A stretch of 64,000 nt of DNA from Pectinophora gossypiella (GCF_024362695.1 NC_065417.1:5945001-6009000); one strand, 5' to 3'; shown: positions 10,027-21,525, numbered from the stretch's first letter. A program made the numbers and translations. The notes: generated by a model not told the origin, from the letters alone.

Positions 10027-10115
10027 GTAGGTCGCGGGAAGCCGCTGGATGCGAGCAGCGCAGGACCGATTGTCGTGGAGATGCCCAGCAGTGGGCGTCG
10101 TACGGCTGATGATGA
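10027..10115 (+). mobile_element. RTE-type LINE 3' fragment
   Basis: Encodes a relic of the RTE C-terminus (VAGSRWMRAAQDR pattern) and ends CCCAGCAGTGGGCGTCGTAC followed by GGCTGATGATGATGAG. The triplet tail is characteristic of RTE elements. Adjoins SINE B. Other copies: 37715-37865 and 40660-40711. Confidence 0.7.
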
Positions 10116-10400
10116 TGAGTGCAAGTCCGGTACAGGGGTTCGGACCCACACCCCCCTATTGAGTAGCAAGCCGGTGAATCACAGGACTACAGTGACCTTC
10201 AGTCTTCTCATCTTCAGTGATTTATGCAACATCGCATATTTTAAACACAGACGGTGAAGTCGCAAGGAGAAGGCCAAGGAGTTACCTATACTATGATGTA
10301 ATGCAGGATTTAAGTATTATTTCTAGTTCCATGCTATTACTTGACACTGCTTCAGTGCCTGGTCAGGTGAGTGAAGGTACTCCTTCACCGGGAGCATTCC

Positions 10401-10630
10401 CCTTCTTCTTCTATCGAGTGGGTTGAGAGGTGGAGTACCAACCTCATCAACCCTGGTGTCAGGGTTACTATAGAGCCGCCAAAGGCCCCTAACATGGCTC
10501 ATGTAACGACTACTTACTTACATCAGTAAGTAGTAACCGGGACCAACGGCTTAACATGCCTTCTGAAGCACGGATCATCTTACTTTTTGGACAATCAGGT
10601 GATCAGCCTGTGATGTCCTAACCAAACTAG
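10401..10630 (-). mobile_element. SINE family A, lacking the tRNA head
   Basis: Minus strand, from CTAGTTTGGTTAGGACATCA through the core to the CACCTCTCAACCCACTCGATAG end. The tRNA-like part is missing (5' truncation). Confidence 0.8.
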
Positions 10631-10780
10631 ACTAGCATTCCCCTGTAATGCAATAATTATGATTCGATTTTGAGAATTACGTTACAATACTGCATATCTG
10701 CTTATTAGCGGTTCACCTCTCTCTGTAATGCTCGGATCTGTAACATTACATTGCAGACGAATGTTCGCGGTGAGGGAGTA

Positions 10781-10922
10781 CAGACATGAGCAATATAATG
10801 TACCCACTTTAGGACTCTGTCGCACTAACATATTTGATATTTAGTGAGAGTTACAGTTCAATTTGTCAAAAAAGTTAATGTGATATGGTACCAAAGTGTA
10901 TACAAATTAATGCTCGTGACCG
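10781..10922. mobile_element. MITE family 1 (142 bp, TA target site)
   Basis: Ends CAGACATGAGCAATATAATG and, inverted, CGGTCACGAGCATTAATTTG; flanked by TA at 10779-10780 and 10923-10924. Exactly the same length as the copy at 32560-32701, whose borders are proven by its insertion in a SINE. Confidence 0.8.
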
Positions 10923-10924
10923 TA

Positions 10925-11657
10925 CCTTAAGGGATGATCACAGGTCTAAATGGTAGTGGAACTTAGACGACCTAATTTTGTTATGTAACGAAGCCTACTT
11001 ATCAACTATCCCGTCTGTCACTTATTTGTTTCTCATCCTACTGTAAGCGGATAGCGATTAAGGGGCGTATCTCAGGATGCCGTCGCTGGTGGCCCAACTA
11101 TGGACCATAAGGAACGTCTACCTATGTATATTTAATTTTAATAATTAAATGGGAAAAAATATCCGGAAATCAAACCCAGATCGAGATCGCGAACTCAATG
11201 CTCTAGCAATTTTAACCTTTTACTGTTAAAGCTAAAAGTTAATGATAGAAAACAAATATAAAACTCCACGATATAGGGTTTCTCTAGTGCGGGGTCCGCT
11301 AGTAATGTATACATGTTTAAGTTTTTTGATAAATAAACATAATTCTAATCTAATGTCGTACCCATAAACAGTATAGTTACAATTGGATCGTGTAATAGGT
11401 TCAAGATAAATTATGAAATTCTGATTATTTATATTTACAAAATAAAGTTCATTACAAAAAGTCAAATAATCCAACTTAAAATTACTTAACCTAGAACCCA
11501 CTCCGTGTCAAACCTGGCCCTAAAGTGCCCATGACACTAGCAGCGTTACCGCTCTGGATTGCCACGGACAACCTCTGAGCCAAGTAAGACCGTCGTCGTT
11601 TTTCTTTTTTCCTTATTTATAAATTTTAATCACGTTTATAAACATTTTATTACCTTA
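10925..11657. other. Unassigned intron sequence
   Basis: Apart from a short shared segment (11385-11450, AGATAAATTATGAAATTCTG, also near 14050 and 25620) nothing recognised. Confidence 0.45.
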
Positions 11658-11850
11658 ATTAAAACACATAATAACGGGTTCTTACCGCGTTTAAATGGGG
11701 ATAGATATTAATGAGTAATCCCGTGATCATGGCACTTGCAACAGTGTCGAAATATCGGGAGTCTCATATCCCCATTTAAACGCGGTAAGAACCCGTTATT
11801 ATGTGTTTTAATTATGATAATAACCGCGTAAACTTAAAACAATGTATTTT
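11658..11850. repeat. Fold-back (palindromic) dispersed repeat F, copy 1
   Basis: Arms 11658-11703 and 11769-11814 are inverted copies (ACATAATAACGGGTTCTTAC; GCGTTTAAATGGGGAT). The loop contains GTGATCATGGCACTTGCAAC and TGTCGAAATATCGGGAGTCT. Copy 2 is at 43739-43982. A widespread lepidopteran repeat by my recollection; class unknown. Confidence 0.7.
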
Positions 11851-12900
11851 ATTACCTTTTTTTCTATGACGTCACAGTGTGCTTTTTCATACAAATTCTA
11901 TATTTATTTCGTGTTTTTACGTTTAGTAAAAATTAACTGATTTGATTAGGTGGAAACTAGCCTATTCATTCACAAAAAGAGAGCAATATAATACGGTTCT
12001 TTTCTAGAACGCCAGGATCGAGTTTAAAAAGTAATTATTATAATATTATGATGACGATGACATACAATATTGTGCCAGGAACCCAACGCAGGTACTCCCA
12101 TATCTAAGCAGCATTTGAGTTGAAGTTGAGCAATATCCTTTGAGCACAGAATAAGTAGGTATTTAACTAGGTAGACCTTTAACTTACATTACGCGACAAA
12201 GCTATGTCTACATTTAAAAAATATAACTGCTCACGATTCACCACATACTTAACTATCTAAGTAACAACGATTTCAAACCGACTGCAAGATTCATGATTTA
12301 TCGCCGTTACATTATGTATTGTTTCTCCTTCTTCTATCGTGTGGGTTATGAGGTGGATTACCAACCCCTTCAACCCTGGTTTTGTTTCTGTGAGACATTG
12401 ATAGTTTAAATTCATGTTTTAAGCTCTGGATATAAAGCCTACACTTATTTACAAACTTATTTATGCCTACTGCAATTAGGGATTATAAAATCGTAAGTAA
12501 AAACATCGATGGCCGTAGCATCGAACACTTTGCATCGAAAGGTCACTACAGCGAACGTGCTTACTATCGAAGGTATGCCTCATATAAAGCATTCTACATC
12601 GATGGTCGTAACATCGAATAAGTGAATTTATTACATATTTTGTTTATTTATTACAATACGCGAAAAGTCTGTGAAATAAAGTTCTTTGTCGTTTATCGCT
12701 ACAATTGAGATCGACGCTAGTGCTAGATTTGGGTCGACCCTAAGCACGGTCAAAGGTCGAATAGACCACTAAACCCTCGTTCAGTTCCCTTCAAATATAC
12801 AGCAGTGTAACGCTAATACTTACGCAATAATTGTCAGGTACTAAGTAGAGTACTGTTGACGATAAAAGAGTATTTTGTAGCGATATAAAAATAAAAACAA
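11851..12900. other. Mostly unassigned intron sequence
   Basis: 11851-11960 belongs to dispersed repeat K (see 25590). 12326-12382 is a scrap of SINE A 3' end (minus strand). 12505-12620 has many CATCGA words. Otherwise nothing recognised. Confidence 0.45.
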
Positions 12901-13010
12901 GAACACGCACGTCGTGTCTTGTAAGGAAGTGACAGAATTGGCATTTGATAGACAAGACTGGAGAACGCTACACCGACAAGAGCGTGGCTCTTAAATTAAT
13001 GAAAAAAGGA
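12900..13010 (+). mobile_element. RTE-type LINE 3'-end fragment
   Basis: Plus-strand scrap with GTCGTGTCTTGTAAGGAAGT and ACACCGACAAGAGCGTGGCT, matching 28080-28262 and 59085-59345. Confidence 0.6.
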
Positions 13011-13363
13011 AAAGTGTTTCACCTTTCTTAGCGTTGTGTTTTTAAATACGTTCGAGAGTAAAATTCTAACGATATCGTGTAAATAATTAATTGTATTTTC
13101 TTTTAGTAAGAAAGTCACTACGAATAATGATTCTCAAAGCTCAAATCTAAATAATCTAAAGTCAAGTTTTGCTGTATCTCGAGATAGAGTTAGGGCATAG
13201 ATTAAAGCACACTAGACCAGTAGATGGGAATCGAGTCAACTTTGAATGAAAAACGGTGCGGCCATCAGTTTGACGCGACTGATCAAGTCAACATCTAGTC
13301 AATAATTTCAATCGCTTCATCACTCATCCTGAAACTTTTGAAACAAATCTCTAATTATTTAAG

Positions 13364-13600
13364 AGCTGCGCTCTTGTCGATGCAGTAATCGCCATTCCTC
13401 TCTTCTCTCCACCAAATCCTGATACGACCTGCACCTTGTCTTTTACCTTCCCCTTTTTCTCTTTCCTTCAATTTTTCCTTCTATGATGTTCCAAACCATA
13501 ATAACAATAATAGATACTTCAGACAACCGGAGAGGAAATATGATTGGCAACCTGATACGACACGACTCAACAACACCAAGCCTAAAATTCCAATATTTTT
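13364..13600. mobile_element. RTE-type LINE fragments
   Basis: 13364-13450 matches the minus strand of the RTE 3' end (AAGAGCTGCGCTCTTGTCGA). 13525-13570 matches the plus-strand upstream part (GGAGAGGAAATATGATTGGC...CTGATACGACACGA). Rearranged and non-coding. Confidence 0.5.
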
Positions 13601-14039
13601 CATGTGAAAGGCTCAACTTGAGCGGAGCGGGTGTTGGCTTTAGTATATTACAATTATTTCACTGTAGGTGCATTGAGAGCGTTAAAATCATGGAGTACCC
13701 TGCTACATTTCTTGCCCATATTTCACTATACGAGGTACGTAATTTATTTTTAAATAAAACTTCATAAATCGGCTATCACAGCCACTAGCCAGTGTCGAAA
13801 ACTATGTGAAACTATTGCCTCGTGTCAGCAATCGTTAAACTAAAGCAGAAGTGACTTTGGAACTCTGTCAACTGTGTTGGAAACTAGCCAAGACCTCACC
13901 ACGAGCCACTATATAACTATATAGTAGAACAGTATATCTACCTGGACCTTTTACTTTTATGAAGAAGCATTATATACCTAGTAGTAAGTAGGTATATGGC
14001 ATATTTCTACGTACTTATGGTAAATTCCTGGCCGTAATT

Positions 14040-14275
14040 GGGTCGTGAACTAGGTACAAGATAAATTATAAAATTCTGATTATTTACTGAAAAACATTTT
14101 CTTTTTTCTATTTTAAGAATTTTAAGTAAGTAATCAAGAAAAACGTAAATAATAAGTCCGACATTTTATCACGTTTTTCTGTGACGTTACAGTGTGCTTT
14201 ATCATACAATTTCCTTAGTAATTTCGTGTTTTAATGTTTAGTAAAAAAGTAACTGATATGAATAGGAAAGTAGCC
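14040..14275. repeat. Dispersed repeat K, copy
   Basis: Shares AAGATAAATTATAAAATTCTG, CACGTTTTTCTGTGACGTTAC and AGTAATTTCGTGTTTTAATG with segments at 11851-11960, 25590-25895, 45470-45620 and 58640-58880. No coding frame; class unknown. Confidence 0.5.
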
Positions 14276-14412
14276 TTGTAACATTTTAGTTGGACAGTAT
14301 AAAGAATTGTCAAAATTTAGGAACACTCAACTGTATTGCCGCATACATTTGAACTTCTAGTGTTATTTCGAATATTCACGTAATTAATAAAATAACTACT
14401 GAAAATACTTAC

Positions 14413-14686
14413 CAATCTTCGCAAGGCTGGCGAAGAAGATCCACAATCCAATTAAAAATGGCGTCTCCACACGGTGGAATTCAAAAGCCGCTATGACCAG
14501 GGTCCTTTCTTTCTTGGGCGTGTCTGTGGCCTCCGGGGCCTCAGTTGTGGTCTCCGCTTGTTGCCGGAGCTGAGTCCCTGGGGGCTCTCCTGGTAACGGG
14601 GCCACAGGGCCCATAGGGCCGAACCCCAGCCCAGGGTAAGTGGACATGCCATCGACTGCTATGGACGGAGTCTGTTTCGTGGTGCT
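14413..14686 (-). CDS. Nhe2: Na+/H+ exchanger, coding exon 2: extracellular linker and first membrane segment
   Basis: Frame of 91 codons plus one base. Acceptor CTTTTTCAG ends at 14687 and donor G|GTAAGT follows 14413. The first two thirds are a low-complexity Pro/Gly/Thr stretch (PGLGFGPMGPVAPLPGEPPG, then TTTEAPEATDTPKK), typical of the poorly conserved lumenal/extracellular N-terminus of NHE proteins. The end, roughly residues 109-128, is a membrane segment (VETPFLIGLWIFFASLAKIG) that joins in phase 1 to exon 3 to give LAKIG-FHMAPKLS, the conserved NHE start of the exchanger domain. Intron 1, to its right, is about 15.5 kb; intron 2, to its left, about 12.9 kb and holds a nested gene. No frame damage is seen. 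Confidence 0.9.
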
Positions 14687-15955
14687 CTGAAAAAGGAGAA
14701 AATGTTTTGTTACAATCATATATCGAAAGTTTAACAATGTTACCTATACATTCTTAAAATCGACTCTAAAAGACAATGTTGAGGAAAAAGGAAAGGGTAG
14801 GTTACCCTTACTAGTTTTGATAAAAACAACGTGAGAAAAAGATCCTAAATATGTGTCCCTTACGTGTTTAGGCGATACACACACACAACGAACCGTCACG
14901 GTTAGCGGTGATGCGGTTTTACGGTCCCGCCTTTCCGCGCGGTGGGATGGTGGTTGGCTTACGACGAACCGCCTCACCTTGCGGATCACTATGGCTACGG
15001 TATGTATGACATATTACGATTACAAGTATGTACTGTTCAATCGATCCGCGCGGCGAGACGTTAATCCGCGCGACCAAGTTAGCTTAGACTTACCGTGCGG
15101 TTAACCGCTATAAAATTCGCACGTGTCAGAATTGTCTTAACCTCGTAGGTAATAGCGCTGATTTCCATACACAATAATTAAAAAATGGGGTTTGGATTTT
15201 AAAAGAACGCTCGCTCTCACGACTTTAAGTTACTTGGAGAAAGTATGTAGGTACCATCCCAATTTTGTTAAGTACTATTCATTTATGAGGATGTTATAAT
15301 AAAGAATGAAGAAAGAAACCTTCAAGACGAATATATTTCATATTACACTAAAACTGCAACAAGCAGGAAAAGATCTCTCGTAGATATCTAATAATAACCG
15401 TGGTACCTCCGTGACACGGTGCCCTTTGTTCCTCTGTAAAGTATTATGTACCTTATGTTGTATCTACTGAAGATAACAATGGCTTGATAGCTAGCTTTAA
15501 CTTTGTAGTACCTAAGCAGTTGGAGAATTCACTCTTGTGTAATGTTTTAATGGTCAATTTCGAGTGACCTTTTAAATTAATATTAAATACAAATGTGAGT
15601 TTTTTAAGTATATACTATCCACTTTGTGTGATTCCAGTATTATATAATATAGAGTATACTTACTCGTAGGTAAATATTTTTTTCAAACGAATTATTCATT
15701 TAAAATGTGTTTCTACGAACTTAAAAGTCGCAAATGCAATTTAAATTTTCACACATTGTAATAAATTCTTTTCAAATCAAATATTCCCTGTTTTATGAGC
15801 AATAAAGAGTTATTGTGTTGTCGTAAAATGTTATTTACGGCCATTAAGAATTTATATATGATAGCTCTCGTTGGTGTCTTGTCTAAGATATTAAAATTAT
15901 GTATGATTTACACACTTGAACTTGGTGCACATAATGTGGTATGGTGGTAAAACAA
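14687..15955. other. Start of exchanger intron 1, unassigned
   Basis: No repeat or gene recognised. The stretch 14880-15070 is locally GC-rich. Confidence 0.45.
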
Positions 15956-15959
15956 GATA

Positions 15960-16200
15960 GCGGGATTTTGTTTCACGTTTCATACTATAAGCAAACCCCG
16001 GACACTTCATACAAACAACCTCGTTTTACACAGACACCACACATTAACGTTATCGTACACGCGCATCTGTGTGTGTGACGTCAGACGCCATACGATTCAA
16101 GTCTAAACTGTGTCCAGGGGGTAAACCTAGCTCAGCCGCTGGTGGGGAGCGGAGTGTTGCCGTTCTATACATAGTATTATTCCTTATTCTATGCTATAAG
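15960..16200. repeat. Dispersed repeat L, copy 1
   Basis: Inverted match to 46165-46475: shared CACACATTAACGTTATCGTAC, TGTGTGTGACGTCA, AAACCTAGCTCAGCCGCT and GGGGAGCGGAG. No coding frame. Confidence 0.6.
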
Positions 16201-16259
16201 GGACTTTTCTCATGGCGCTATTGGATGACGCATCGATATTCGATTTTAGGGTAATGTTG

Positions 16260-17098
16260 CCAGTATTAGACCACTGTAACAAAAAGTTCGACGTTTGATC
16301 TCTTTTTGACGATGTGTTTACATAAAATTTCATACCTACAAACACAAGCACGATTTGAAATTTTGTAAAAAGTATTTATATCTAAGATTAGATAAGGTTT
16401 ATTTCGAAAATCGCCTGTCCCGCTTTCCCTCCTGTGTGTGCTGTAAGCTTAAACCGTAACCACTAACAACAAATAAATTCAGTAGAGTATCTAAGCTCCG
16501 AGAACTATCCAATTAATAAAGGCTAATACCCTGTAGTTCGGCTAAGGATTACACTTGTTTGTAAACTCTAGATTTAGTAAATACTAAATAGATTGAGTAC
16601 TATTGTCCTAAACTGCCACATCACACTCATAGTATGTGTAAATACGTGTAGTATGTGTAATATGGGTGGGTGTGTGTGTGTGTGTGTGTTAATACTATGT
16701 GTCATTCTACACATAATATTATTCTTTAATCTATGGTTTTAATGTACACTGCACCTGAAAACTGAGACAACCGGGCCAGGCCTGAAAGTTCAAGGTTTCA
16801 TACTAAATCCTTGCGCGCATGGGCCTTGCTTTCCCGGCAGTGCAGCCAGCATTGCTACTTATCTATAGTTCATGTTAGGCGCCTGACACGGAACATCGAT
16901 TTACATAACCACCGTGTTAGACGACGGAATTTTAAAATAGCTATTTCAGGGGTGCGAAACTTAAAGCACGTAATTTATCACGTTTCCAGACACTTTCCAA
17001 AGGCACGTAAGCGAAAACGTGAAGTCTAAGCGGGAAGCTTTTTGACATTATTGTGAAGGTCACACAAGGTTCACACTTCATGCTTGCATAACATAACA
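16260..17098. other. Unassigned intron sequence
   Basis: Contains a short (GT)n at 16670-16690; otherwise nothing recognised. Confidence 0.45.
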
Positions 17099-17402
17099 TA
17101 AACAGCCTATATGCGGTGCTGGACATAGACCTCCCCTCAATCAACCGGATAGCGTATGGAGCATACTCCACCACCCCCGGTTGTTGGAGGTGTTTGTACG
17201 GCTAGTTGCCGGGACCAACGGCTTAACGTGCACGAATCATTTCCGAAGCACGGAATTATTTTGCTTTTTGGGACAATCAGGTGATTCAAGCCTGCAAAAG
17301 GCAATCTCTTAAAGTGATTTCCACAATGTCCCCATCGGAAATCGAACCCGGACCTCCAGATCGTGAGCTTAGCGCTCCAACCACTAGACCACGAAGGTAT
17401 TG
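17099..17402 (-). mobile_element. SINE family B, near full length
   Basis: Minus strand: head CGTGGTCTAGTGGTTGGAGCG, B box GGGTTCGATTTCC, core, and tail to AGCACCGCATATAGGCTGTT. Small internal changes. Confidence 0.85.
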
Positions 17403-17629
17403 TTTTCATACTTGCGTTTACTTACATTTCATACGCTTAAGTAACTCTGTAGTACAATGACACTCACTGCTTTACTCCGACATGTAGCTTAGGACATACA
17501 ATAATGTAATCCTCTTAAACTTTAGATGAGTTTGTGTCGCGTCGCGCGCGACGGAACTATAGGTTGTTACCTCCCTAACGTTAAGAGCGATACGCTATCG
17601 CATTCTTCTGTCATATTAATGCAAGGTAA

Positions 17630-17830
17630 GAGTTCGACATTAGAACATTTTTGATGACGTCATAACACATTATTTTATGTCATACATGGTATAAGAAAGC
17701 CAGGTACTTATGCTCAAAAGTGACAGCTAGCATTTCAAGCCCAGCTGACGTCATCCCACTCTACGTTGCCATTTCTTTATTTTAGTTTTTAAATTATCTT
17801 GCAAGGAAATTTTGAACTTTTAGTAAAATA
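17630..17830. repeat. Dispersed repeat M, copy 1
   Basis: Inverted match to 51430-51615: shared GCCCAGCTGACGTCATCCCA, ACATGGTATAA and GCAAGGAAATTTTGAACTTTT. Confidence 0.55.
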
Positions 17831-18264
17831 TTTACGTACTCACAGTTTTAATGATTTTTATATATGTGACAAGGAATAGTAATTAAATACATTGGAGATA
17901 CCAATATAATGGTAACACTTACGTTATCAAGGGCTAGCAATGACGGCTTGTCGTTTCGTAAAAAGTAGATAGGTAAAACGCATGAATAGCTTAGTGTAGT
18001 ATGAGGAAGGTAACGCATCTATTGCTATATCGGTAAAATTTTACCTCCCTTTATAAAATACATTGATAATGTTGTTTATCGACGTGTGCTAGCTAAGATC
18101 GATTACGTCAGCCTTCTCACATATCACTTTAGATCGCTGAGATAGGAGCTTGAATTTGCTTTGTCACTGTAATCGAATGCAATCAGATACGAGCAGGGAG
18201 TGAACGGGGGACAATAATTACGAATGTTGGCTGTTGTCAGCGTCCGAGCTAGGTTTATCAAACA

Positions 18265-18291
18265 CCCCCCCCCACCCCCCCCCCCCCCCCC
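18265..18291. repeat. Poly(C) tract
   Basis: C9-A-C17. The complementary G runs could fold into a G-quadruplex. Confidence 0.95.
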
Positions 18292-18365
18292 TGTTTCGAC
18301 AATGTTTGCGCATGCTAACAAATGTCAAGTAGCAATATTCCTTAGCCATTTAAAAATTTGTCACA

Positions 18366-18520
18366 CAGTTGGCTCGACCGTTATAGACGGCGATACGGCT
18401 CGCCTATCACGCTGGTCTAACAGAAAACTCGGTAAGGTGTAGATGCTCAGTTCATCTTGCGATGGATGTATTGCTGACTATCTGACTTAGGATATAGTCG
18501 TGGGCTTATGTTTATGTTTT
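18366..18520 (+). mobile_element. SINE family D, near full length
   Basis: Starts CAGTTGGCTCGACCGTTATA, then GACGGCGATACGGCTCGCC, ATCTTGCGATGGATGTATTG and ends ATAGTCGTGGGCTTATGTTTATG plus a T-run. Same family as 1-65, 9528-9672, 50355-50430, 56407-56562 and 60902-60985. No clear B box, so its head class is uncertain. Confidence 0.7.
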
Positions 18521-18639
18521 TTTTTTATAGTTCATTGTTAGGCAGACCCATTTTTTTTCTTTATAGTCATCTGATAAAAATATTCAATTAAATGCATACA
18601 ATGTGGTATTGCATTGATGTTTTATGGCCAGCTATACAG

Positions 18640-18776
18640 CCCGGCTATACAGGTTGTGAGAAGCTGCAGTAGTTTTAGGCGGATGAGACGTTCGTTATTT
18701 AAAAATTGACGATTCCAAGTGTAACTATGTTACCAACTGAATAAAGATATTTTTGAATTTGAATTTGAATTATGAA
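18640..18776 (+). mobile_element. LINE 3' tail, 'TTTGAA' type
   Basis: GGCTATACAGGTTGTGAGAA...GGCGGATGAGACG...CTGAATAAAGATATTTTTG followed by (AATTTG)n. Same tail at 29576-29716 and, inverted, at 63406-63505. Confidence 0.65.
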
Positions 18777-19079
18777 TTATCGTTCTACTTTACAACAAAA
18801 TGTCCACAATTTATTTCATTTAATCAACCCTACGCTTCCACGTGCTACCACAAGCGCACATTGCTTTAGCTGCATTCATTTCTAGGTCAAACGGTTGTGC
18901 TCTTCATATAGGAACTAGCTATCCCCTCGTGATGTCATTTACCAGTACCTGATAGACATTCACCTATTTCCTGCTGTTTTCTAGACTTCTTATTATATTT
19001 AACTAACTATTTAATTATAGAAAATATTTCGTGTGTGCGTTGACTTCTGATGTGATGTCATTATAATGCATATATATGT

Positions 19080-19135
19080 AATCCGTGTCTGTGGTGTCCT
19101 AAATAATAAATGTTTCTTTCTTTCTTTCTTTCTTT
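19080..19135 (+). mobile_element. LINE-like 3' tail ending in (TTTC)n
   Basis: GTGGTGTCCTAAATAATAAA TGTTTCTTTC then repeats: a poly(A)-signal-like AATAAA plus simple-repeat tail typical of non-LTR 3' ends. Upstream part not recognised. Confidence 0.4.
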
Positions 19136-19575
19136 TGACCGCGGCTTCCCTCGCGTTAAATTCGAAATAACACAGTTCCCCTTTCCTAATGTACCAATTA
19201 TTAGCTTCCTACCCCGAAAACTGCGAAAAAGCCCATATAAAATTTCACCCCTTCTTTAAAGCGATTGAGGACAGGTTTGCAAAAAAATGCACGATTTTTT
19301 TGTAAGTCACAAAAAGTCCGCATACAAATTATTAGCTTTCTACCTTAAAAATTGCGGAATGTGTCATATAAATTTCCACCCCCCATTTTAGGGAAGAGGG
19401 GAGTTAGAAAAAGAGAAAAAGTAGCCCATTGGCTCACTCCACTCTCCATCACTTTATCTGCCTCCATTTAAAAATCACGTCAATTCGTCGCTCCGTTTTG
19501 CCGTGAAAGACGGACAAACAAACAGTCAGGCACACAGACACACACATACATTTTCGCAGATATAATATTTGTATG
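19136..19575 (-). mobile_element. Helitron-like non-autonomous element, damaged
   Basis: On the minus strand it starts TCCATACAAATATTATATCT GCGAAAATG and runs to a GC hairpin (AACGCGAGGGAAGCCGCGGTC), as in the common lepidopteran Helitrons. The terminal CTAG is missing; the (TTTC)n tail of the neighbour abuts it. Confidence 0.45.
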
Positions 19576-20230
19576 GATGTTACCTGTTACCCGCGATTTC
19601 GTTGACGTCATACCCAACTATTAAAACTATAGAAATTTCATACAAACCTCGCCACCCCTTTTTACCCCCTCAGAGGTTGAATTTCGCAAAACCCCAACGT
19701 CCTAAAAGGAACCCAGGCAAAGTTTGACACTCCTAGAACTTGTAGTTTCTGTGAATTCGTATTGAGAGGATCAGTCGGTGACCTTTCGCTTTTGAAGCTG
19801 TGACGATAAATACACGATTATTTTTTCAGTATAGAATCGTTGAAAAAAAAAATGTTTATTTTCTTTTACAATAACGCCTTAACTACTGGTGGATTCGGGT
19901 CTCCATTTAAGCGACATAGACCGTGTTTAGAGGACCCGCTCTTCCATTATAACAAATAAATTGTCTGTAAGTAAACACAGCAGTATGGTAGGTATACTTT
20001 ACAGATTGCAAAAAGAAGACAAGTAAGTACTATGCAATGCAGATAGAAAATATATCAGCACACCATTTTTCAAGACTCCTATTGACAAAATTATAATATT
20101 TCAATTCTATGTTTCAATCCATTTTCAGCAAACATTAGGAGGACCTGTGAATTATTAGGTAATACTTAATTGGTCTGCTCTCCCCGTATAAGGTATATAG
20201 GCGTGATTTTGCTACACTTCTTTATATTTA
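19576..20230. other. Mostly unassigned intron sequence
   Basis: 19590-19800 resembles another Helitron-type end (ACCCGCGATTTCGTTGACG). The rest is not recognised. Confidence 0.35.
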
Positions 20231-20243
20231 TTATAGAAACTAA

Positions 20244-20534
20244 CTTCTTCTTATCGTGTGGGTTATGAGGTGGAACACCAGCCGCATCAACCCTGGTGTC
20301 AGGGTTATTATCAAGCCGCCAAAGACCCCTGACATGGCTCATGTAACGACTACATACTTACGTCAGTAAGTAGTAACCAGGACCAACGAAGCACAGATCA
20401 TCTTACTTTCAGCGTGTAATGTCCTAACCAAACTAATGATCACAAAGTGATTTTTGTGATTGTCCTCACCGGGATTCGAACCCAGGGCCTCCGGATCGTG
20501 AGCCCAACGCTCAACCACTGGACCACGGAGGCCG
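20244..20534 (-). mobile_element. SINE family A, complete with target-site duplication
   Basis: 291 bp, minus strand, from CGGCCTCCGTGGTCCAGTGG to AACCCACACGATAAGAAG. Flanked by a perfect 13-bp duplication TTATAGAAACTAA at 20231-20243 and 20535-20547, which fixes the borders. It lacks about 30 bp of the body found in other copies. Confidence 0.93.
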
Positions 20535-20547
20535 TTATAGAAACTAA

Positions 20548-21114
20548 ATAATCTTATATACCAGACAGAGAAGGATTTGTATACAGCACAGTAAATAGGT
20601 ACCTAGAGAATATTTAGTTCAACCTTGTTGGTAAATACTGGATTTTACTGGTTACGCGACTGCTCACTATCGTTGCCTCGCTGCATCATAGTAGCTAGTA
20701 TAACATGGTCATACTGACCTTCCACCACACTAGAGCGAGGTTGTACTTGTGTCTTCACGAACGAAGTTTACAAGACGGGTTTGGTAGAATACTCTTCATA
20801 ATTATCTCGTGAAGTAGAGCGTATCTAGCTTTGAGATGCAAGTCGCAAGAGTAAACATTTTCCTAAGACCTTACATATAAAATACAGAAACTCACATCAG
20901 TAATTCCGTCTGGCATAAACACTGCACTGATACGTTAAGGGCGCCAACAAAATGTATGCATGTAGTTGTAAGGGTACCTTGCGCAACCAAATGTGTTGAT
21001 GGCAATCGAACACAGAATAATTTTCCGAAAGCTTAACGCAAGCTGTCCTAGTGAGATAGGGCAAGACAAAGTTACTACACGTAACTCAACTACAAAGACA
21101 AACAAAATTATTTA
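20548..21114. other. Unassigned intron sequence
   Basis: No repeat or gene recognised. Confidence 0.45.
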
Positions 21115-21525
21115 ATAACGGTAGCCCAGTTGGTAGAACGCTTGACTCTCAATTTGAGGTCGCAAGTTCAAATCCCAGCATAGGCCTAAACTAATGATTT
21201 TCAAGTTTATTTTGGGTTGATAAATTATAAATTACGTTGTTCGACTTGTCATCGACACAAAAGAAGAAGTTTATTTTCGAATTAATGTTTGGATCATAAA
21301 TGATTATCACGTGCTCAGCGGTGAAGAAAAACATCGTGAGGAAACCCACATTCCCGAGAAATGGATTTCGGAGGTATGTGACCTAACCTATATTGTGCTG
21401 GTTTTCCTTCGCGGTTTGGAAGGTCAGGCAGGCAGTTGCTTCTGTAAAAAACCGGACTGTCAAATCTGCAGGTCAGGTAAGCGGACCCCGTGAAAAACGG
21501 GATAATGTTAGGGAGATGACGATTA
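21115..21525 (+). mobile_element. tRNA-derived SINE family E, near full length
   Basis: tRNA-like head with A box (TAGCCCAGTTGGTAGAACG) and B box (AAGTTCAAATCCC). Body includes ATCACGTGCTCAGCGGTGAA and CCCACATTCCCGAGAAATG. The 3' end is GTAAGCGGACCCCGTGAAAA then CGGGATAATGTTAGGGAGATG. Other copies: 31730-32042 (minus), 49982-50060 and 63635-63755 (partial). Confidence 0.85.

Noticed and set aside
18124..18442. Poly-Gly and poly-Pro frames
   Set aside because: Translation of the poly(C)/poly(G) tract.
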